Source of the DNA: CAIKZJ01 sp041675325
GTDB lineage: Bacteria; Bacteroidota; Ignavibacteria; Tepidaquicellales; Tepidaquicellaceae
Direction: 5' to 3'
Assembly: GCA_041675325.1 (NCBI GenBank)
Contig: JBAYUG010000068.1
Coordinates: forward strand, 1 to 18,516
Length of the DNA stretch: 18,516 nt
Shown here: positions 14,958 through 18,516 of the stretch, piece after piece
Numbering within the stretch: position 1 is the first letter of the stretch
How the letters are laid out: every line of letters begins with the position of its first letter
The notes under the pieces: generated by a model
What the model was told of the DNA's origin: nothing
The model's database searches: none
The model's input: only the letters and a program-made list of their open reading frames with translations
Program-made: the position numbers and the translations under genes

Positions 14958-15174
14958 GAAAAAGTCATTTGGAACGTACTAATAACGTGTGATTATCGTA
15001 CTTTTATTGGACTATTATTGTGGATTGAAAGATTTTACTGTTTTTACAGTAATTTGTAAGATATTATGCGGTTTTATTGCCATAGTAACAGAAAATATAC
15101 GATATATATTGCTCTTTCTATTATATATGCAATCTATAATTGTTTTTTAGAAAAGTCAAGTGAAAAATGGGAAA
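14958..15174. other. AT-rich spacer downstream of the large BNR/T9SS gene
   Basis: No gene is seen. A 7-bp inverted repeat TTACTGT/ACAGTAA with loop TTTT lies at 15035-15052. It lacks a T-run on either strand that would make it a convincing terminator. Confidence 0.45.
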
Positions 15175-17292
15175 TTATTTTAGCAATAACATATTTTTGG
15201 TTTGGGTGAAGTTGTTTGTGGTGCCATGAGCCGCGATACGATAAAAGTAAACGCCTGAGGAAAACCCGCTGCCGTCAAAATCGGCAATGTATTTTCCTGC
15301 GCCCCGGTTCTCATTAATGAGTTCTTTTACCAAGCGTCCGTTTACATCATATACTTTTAGAAGTACGTGAGATGACTCCTTCAGTTCAAACGGAATGTTA
15401 GTTACGGGATTAAAAGGATTTGGATAGTTCTGCCCGAGTTTGAAATCTTTTGGGAGGACTTCGGAAATAGTTTCTGTGGAAACAATTTGTGAGAGAGGAA
15501 TTCTCCAGAGAGATTTTCTTGTTGTACCTGCATACAGATGAGTTTCAAAGGCACGCAAACATTTCACGTCGCTATTTTTTCCCCAGTTAGAAGTATAAGG
15601 AGAGATTAATGTCCAGTTCGCGCCATGATTTGTTGAAAGCCGTATAGTCCCCCCGTTGTAATTATAAAAAGAAGCAACTATATTGTTTAGAAATGTATAT
15701 ACAAAATAGCAAGGTTCATTTATGGGGTTGCTAATCCACTGCCAGGTGTTGAACGTGTTAAATTTGAAAACTCCATTAAAAACTGTGCTGAAAAAAACAC
15801 CCGAATAAAGTTCGTTATTGTTAAGTACTGCCAGAGACAATGTATGCGGGGGTTCATAAAAACCCGCATTAATTGCCTGCCATGTATCGCCATTGTCAAG
15901 ACTTTTTACGAAGCCATTACGTTTAGTAGAAGCATAAACAACAGATCCGATATTTGCTAAAGAGAATACTGTATCATTAAGAATAATACCTGACAGTTTT
16001 GTCCACATGGCTCCGAGATTTGAGGACCTGTAAATACCACCGTTTAGAGTTCCGGCAAAAAGATAAGAGCCGTTATAATTTAAAGATAAAACAACAGAAT
16101 CAGCAAGTCCCGAATTAACAGCTTCCCACGGCACACCCGATACGGTTCTAAAGACACCTCCATAAGTACCCGAAAAGAGATAGCCACCGGCTTCGGCAAA
16201 GCAATATACAACAGTATTTTCAAGCTGGTCGTTTGAAGCAGCCCAATTGCCATTCAGACTTCTAAAGACGCCGCCGCCCTGAGTGCCGATATACATGGTG
16301 CTGCCAATGTTATGCATAGCATGAACTGTATGAGCTTCGATACCTGTATTTTTAGTAAACCACGATACACCATTATCAACTGTAAGGTACATACCGCCGC
16401 CTGCTGAGCCCGCGAACAGATAAGAGTTATAAACACCGAAGCAGGAAATCATATTATCTTTTAAACCGTTTTGAACGGGAAACCAATTATCACCATAGTT
16501 TGAAGATTTATAAACTCCTTTTCCAAACTGGCATGTATAAGCATTGGCGCCCTGAATTGTAACAGCAAAAAAAGGTATTCCCGTAGTGAGTCCATTGTTT
16601 GCAGGGTTCCACGAAGAGCCGTTATCAGCAGAGCGATAAATACCGCGATTGGTTGCGGCGAGAATAACTAACCCGCTTTTTTTCAGAGAGAAAACTTTTG
16701 TATCTGCAGGAATGCCATTATCATACTTTGTCCAGCTTGTATCAACAGGCGACGAAATATAAACGCCGTTATTTGTGGCTGCATAAAGTGCGACATCATC
16801 TGTGATAATCTCGTTTACGATAATATCACCCGGCAAGTTTGTTTGCATCCAGTTTACGCCGAAGTTTGTAGTGCGGATTATTCCTGAATTATTAGAACTA
16901 CTCCCAAGCCCTGCATAGATAGTCTGATTGAACGTACAAAGTGTTTTAAAGTTATACCCGGAACTTCGAAGAGAGAAATTATAGCCGTTATCATAGGATA
17001 CATAGAAGTCACCATTATCAGTAACTGCGAACACCATAAAATTTACAAAAATGACAGAGTTTATTCCAAACTGGTCAAGATTTGAATTTCCTTTAAACCA
17101 GGAGGAGCCGAGGTCAATGGAGATATAAACACCTCTTTGTGTTCCTGCGTATAAAACCCCGTCGCTCTTTATGCACATGCTTTTTATAACACCGCCTTCG
17201 AGTCCTGCTGTTGACCAGTTAAACTGGCTGAAACCGGAGAGCACAGTACTACCGATAATCAATATAGCGATGACAGCAATTCTACGTATCAT
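15175..17292 (-). CDS. Large secreted BNR/sialidase-like propeller protein with T9SS sorting domain
   Basis: 705 residues, complete, ATG at 17292. Signal peptide at about 1-22 (AVIAILIIGSTVLSGFS before QFNW). The body is a series of BNR-like turns with the S.D.G..W pattern: SIDLGSSW, RTTNFGVNW, RSADNGSSW, KSSNYGDNW, TVDNGVSW, RSSNLGAMW, KSLDNGDTW and STNHGANW. They are linked by strands such as LYAGTQRGVYIS, LFAGSAGGGMYLT and MYIGTQGGGVFRS, as in photosystem-stability-factor or sortilin-like propellers. No sialidase catalytic residues can be assigned. The C-terminal 85 or so residues are a type A sorting domain: LGQNYPNPFNPVTNIPFEL, LKVYDVNGRLVKEL, SSGVYFYRI and the basic tail KNMLLLK. It is predicted to be exported by T9SS and surface-exposed or released. 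Composite repeats flank it on both sides, and it looks monocistronic. Confidence 0.92.
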   Translation of the reverse strand: MIRRIAVIAILIIGSTVLSGFSQFNWSTAGLEGGVIKSMCIKSDGVLYAGTQRGVYISIDLGSSWFKGNSNLDQFGINSVIFVNFMVFAVTDNGDFYVSYDNGYNFSLRSSGYNFKTLCTFNQTIYAGLGSSSNNSGIIRTTNFGVNWMQTNLPGDIIVNEIITDDVALYAATNNGVYISSPVDTSWTKYDNGIPADTKVFSLKKSGLVILAATNRGIYRSADNGSSWNPANNGLTTGIPFFAVTIQGANAYTCQFGKGVYKSSNYGDNWFPVQNGLKDNMISCFGVYNSYLFAGSAGGGMYLTVDNGVSWFTKNTGIEAHTVHAMHNIGSTMYIGTQGGGVFRSLNGNWAASNDQLENTVVYCFAEAGGYLFSGTYGGVFRTVSGVPWEAVNSGLADSVVLSLNYNGSYLFAGTLNGGIYRSSNLGAMWTKLSGIILNDTVFSLANIGSVVYASTKRNGFVKSLDNGDTWQAINAGFYEPPHTLSLAVLNNNELYSGVFFSTVFNGVFKFNTFNTWQWISNPINEPCYFVYTFLNNIVASFYNYNGGTIRLSTNHGANWTLISPYTSNWGKNSDVKCLRAFETHLYAGTTRKSLWRIPLSQIVSTETISEVLPKDFKLGQNYPNPFNPVTNIPFELKESSHVLLKVYDVNGRLVKELINENRGAGKYIADFDGSGFSSGVYFYRIAAHGTTNNFTQTKNMLLLK

Positions 17293-17394
17293 AAGATGAG
17301 GAATTTGAAATTCAGTAAATTTCTAATTAAAACTAAGCGAAAGAAATTCTATATTCAAGGTTTTTCTTTAGAACTATCATTATTTGGGAAAAAG
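17293..17394. other. Upstream region of the large BNR/T9SS gene
   Basis: About 100 AT-rich bases separate the gene start from the first repeat palindrome. The promoter must lie here or inside the repeat region; no clear motif was identified. Confidence 0.4.
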
Positions 17395-17400
17395 AAAAGC

Positions 17401-17421
17401 GCCTGCCTGCTGCAGGCAGGC
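17401..17421. repeat. 21-bp palindrome, copy next to block X
   Basis: Arms GCCTGCCTGC and GCAGGCAGGC around a central T, identical to 14641-14661. It joins directly to ACGCAAACAG of block X rather than to block Y. Confidence 0.9.
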
Positions 17422-17602
17422 ACGCAAACAGAAAAGAGCGGATGAATTATGATTTTCACTGATAGAAAATAGAACGCTGATTTTCACGGATTAGGCGGAT
17501 GGACGCGGATTTAGAAGATCATTTTATGGTTTTAAAAGATTAAAGAAGAGGGCACACAGAAAGAGCGGATGAATTATGATTTTCACTGATAGAAAATAGA
17601 AC

Positions 17603-17623
17603 GCCTGCCTGCAGCAGGCAGGC
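17603..17623. repeat. 21-bp palindrome in block Y, opposite orientation
   Basis: The arms are the same as in the other copies, but the central base is A instead of T. This is the reverse complement of the copies at 14641, 17401 and 17843. The flanks are AGAAC and AGATTTTCACTGATTAG. Confidence 0.9.
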
Positions 17624-17731
17624 AGATTTTCACTGATTAGACGGATGAACGCGGATAAAACCTTTATTTGTTGCCCGCGGGAAAGAGAGAAGAGCAAAAG
17701 AGGGCACACAGAAAGAGCTGATTTGTTATGA

Positions 17732-17751
17732 ACTGCCCTTGGCAGTCAGGT
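17732..17751. repeat. 20-bp palindromic insert in block X (filled site)
   Basis: ACTGCCCTTGGCAGTCAGGT lies between GTTATGA and TTACACTGATAG, at exactly the junction used by the insert at 14579. The arms are better paired here (CTGCC/GGCAG). Confidence 0.85.
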
Positions 17752-17773
17752 TTACACTGATAGAAAATAGAAC

Positions 17774-17802
17774 GCCTGCCTACAGGTAAACCTGCAGCAT
17801 GT
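17774..17802. repeat. Degenerate palindromic insert in block Y
   Basis: GCCTGCCTACAGG followed by TAAACCTGCAGCATGT lies after AGAAC, where other Y copies carry the 21-bp palindrome. It keeps CCTGCC and an imperfect inverted partner and looks like a diverged or rearranged copy. Confidence 0.5.
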
Positions 17803-17842
17803 ATACGGATTGGAAAATAGAATACAGATTAGAAAATAGAAC

Positions 17843-17863
17843 GCCTGCCTGCTGCAGGCAGGC
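17843..17863. repeat. 21-bp palindrome in block Y (filled site)
   Basis: Identical to 14641-14661, with central T, between AGAAC and AGATTTTCACGGATTAG. Confidence 0.9.
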
Positions 17864-17885
17864 AGATTTTCACGGATTAGACGGA

Positions 17886-17910
17886 TCTGCCCAAGTGAAG
17901 GCAGACAGGT
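17886..17910. repeat. 25-bp palindromic insert, second copy of the element at 6108
   Basis: It starts TCTGCCCAAGTGAA and ends GGCAGACAGGT. It interrupts block Y after ACGGAT. It matches 6108-6132 except for one base, over 11 kb away and with a GAT before both copies. Confidence 0.85.
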
Positions 17911-17981
17911 TTCCACGGATAAAGAATTTTATTTGTTGCCCGCGTGAAAGAGACGGAAAGAAAATATGTGATTTATTGTTA

Positions 17982-18516
17982 TTATTTTATGTAGAGCATT
18001 TTACGTGAAGGGGTGAAGTATGTTTTGCCGTTGTTTTTTTCGCGTGCTTCGAGACGGTAGAAATAGACGCCGCTTGGGAGGCTGAGGCGGGAGAAGTCTG
18101 TTATTTTGAACCTGTGCAAGCCGGAGTAAAGGAGCATGTCGTAGATAACCCAGAAGACAGTCCTGCCGGAGATATCGGTTATTTTCATTTTGACGTATGA
18201 GTCCTTTGGCAGTGAGAATTCTATTGTTGTTGAAGGATTGAAGGGATTGGGATAGTTTTGTTTCAGTACATAATCTGAGGGAATCACTGCTGAATTGCTG
18301 TCAATGTACGTGGGGTATATTACGGGACCGCCGCCGTTGTTAGTGCGAATCCAGCTGCTCCAGCCGGTATCTTTATTCACAAAATCTATTCCTATAAAAA
18401 ATTTCGCAATACTTGTATCGGGTTGTTGAAAGCCCCAATTGACACCTCCATTTGTTGATATCCAGATAATACGTCTGACTTTTCCTCCGCCAAAATATCT
18501 ATCTCCACCCTCACCA
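17982..18516 (-). CDS. BNR-repeat protein with T9SS sorting domain, N-terminus beyond the window
   Basis: 177 residues are visible before the TAA at 17982-17984. A GTG at 18380 could be taken as a start, but the frame has no stop from there to the right edge. The extra codons encode typical family sequence (VRRIIWISTNGGVNWGFQQP, then FFIGIDFVNKDTGWSSW). The gene therefore continues past 18516, and the GTG is internal. The C-terminal 85 or so residues are a type A sorting domain: LKQNYPNPFNPSTTIEFSLP, VKMKITDISGRTVFW, LPSGVYFYRLEA and a basic end. BNR/YCF48-like turns (STNGGVNW, DTGWSSW) predict a propeller in the missing part. It is a predicted T9SS-exported surface protein of unknown ligand. 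It is one of four sorting-domain genes in this window and the third with BNR-type turns. Confidence 0.88.
   Translation of the reverse strand, partial: GEGGDRYFGGGKVRRIIWISTNGGVNWGFQQPDTSIAKFFIGIDFVNKDTGWSSWIRTNNGGGPVIYPTYIDSNSAVIPSDYVLKQNYPNPFNPSTTIEFSLPKDSYVKMKITDISGRTVFWVIYDMLLYSGLHRFKITDFSRLSLPSGVYFYRLEAREKNNGKTYFTPSRKMLYIK

Larger units (their letters stand above)
17395..17965. repeat. Composite intergenic repeat, three to four units
   Basis: It has the same X-Y-Z blocks as at 14521-14880. X (ending GAATTATGA or TTTGTTATGA) is at 17422-17452, 17534-17579 and 17690-17731. Y (AGAACGC, then CGGATTAG.CGGATG.ACGCGGAT) is at 17471-17513, 17599-17656 and, shortened, 17839-17886. Z (TTTATTTGTTGCCCGCG, then GAAAGAGA) is at 17660-17690 and 17928-17960. 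Palindromic inserts are present in some copies and missing in others. Short open frames across it arise from the repeats and are not genes. Confidence 0.88.

Noticed and set aside
15035..15052. Terminator for the 15175-17292 gene
   Set aside because: The TTACTGT/ACAGTAA hairpin is weak and lies over 120 bases past the stop, with no T-run on the minus strand.
15175..17292. Active sialidase
   Set aside because: Only BNR-like Asp-box turns are seen; the catalytic Arg triad and Tyr/Glu cannot be placed, and such turns are common in non-enzymatic T9SS propellers.
17395..17965. CRISPR array
   Set aside because: Repeat lengths and spacings are irregular, the spacers themselves are repeats, and no cas gene is present.
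17799..18008. A 69-codon plus-strand open frame (containing PACCRQADFHG)
   Set aside because: It translates the 21-bp palindrome and block Y, and it overlaps the end of the real minus-strand T9SS gene.

Overview
The window is low-GC DNA from a free-living bacterium of the Bacteroidota/Chlorobiota/Ignavibacteriota group, most likely an Ignavibacteria-type organism. The main clue is three complete genes and one edge-truncated gene for secreted proteins. Each of the four ends in a type IX secretion (T9SS) sorting domain, three of them with the QNYPNPFN signature. Their bodies are beta-propeller or BNR/YCF48-like, with repeats such as KTTNGG..W. The housekeeping genes (recN, uvrC, hisA) are ordinary bacterial types. 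No transposase, integrase, phage, CRISPR, rRNA or tRNA gene was seen.

Layout. 12-4024 (minus): a secreted BNR-repeat T9SS cargo protein, recN, then a small secreted cysteine-rich protein with a good intrinsic terminator behind it. 4180-5882 (plus): a PPP-family metallophosphatase, a decayed gene remnant, and an AT-rich membrane-anchored SGNH/GDSL hydrolase that overlaps the end of the remnant. 5883-6551: no gene, but several kinds of palindromic repeat. 6552-10660 (plus): a compact run of uvrC, a PIN-PhoH ATPase and a carbon-nitrogen hydrolase. 10657-14385 (minus): a compact run of a PorZ-like propeller protein, a HisA-type isomerase and a DUF4159 protein; its last stop codon overlaps the stop of the facing plus-strand run. 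14386-15174: repeats. 15175-17292 (minus): a large BNR-type T9SS cargo protein. 17293-17981: the same repeats again. 17982 to the right edge (minus): the C-terminal part of another BNR/T9SS cargo protein, open to the window end.

How it fits together. Much of the coding capacity goes to T9SS-exported, probably cell-surface beta-propeller proteins. The 761-residue protein resembles PorZ, a surface component of the T9SS attachment machinery, so it may be machinery rather than cargo. The housekeeping genes cover DNA repair (RecN, UvrC), RNA or nucleotide metabolism (PIN-PhoH) and histidine synthesis (HisA).

The most unusual content is between genes. Three intergenic regions share a composite repeat made of the same blocks in the same order. 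Inside it, short palindromes of about 20-25 bp are present in some copies and absent in others at the same position. This gives filled and empty sites within one window and suggests a family of very small mobile palindromes. I found no convincing new multi-gene system. The strongest novelty leads are these nested palindromes, a heptamer repeat that has overwritten part of a T9SS sorting domain, the cysteine-rich exported protein, and the PorZ-like/HisA/DUF4159 gene cluster.
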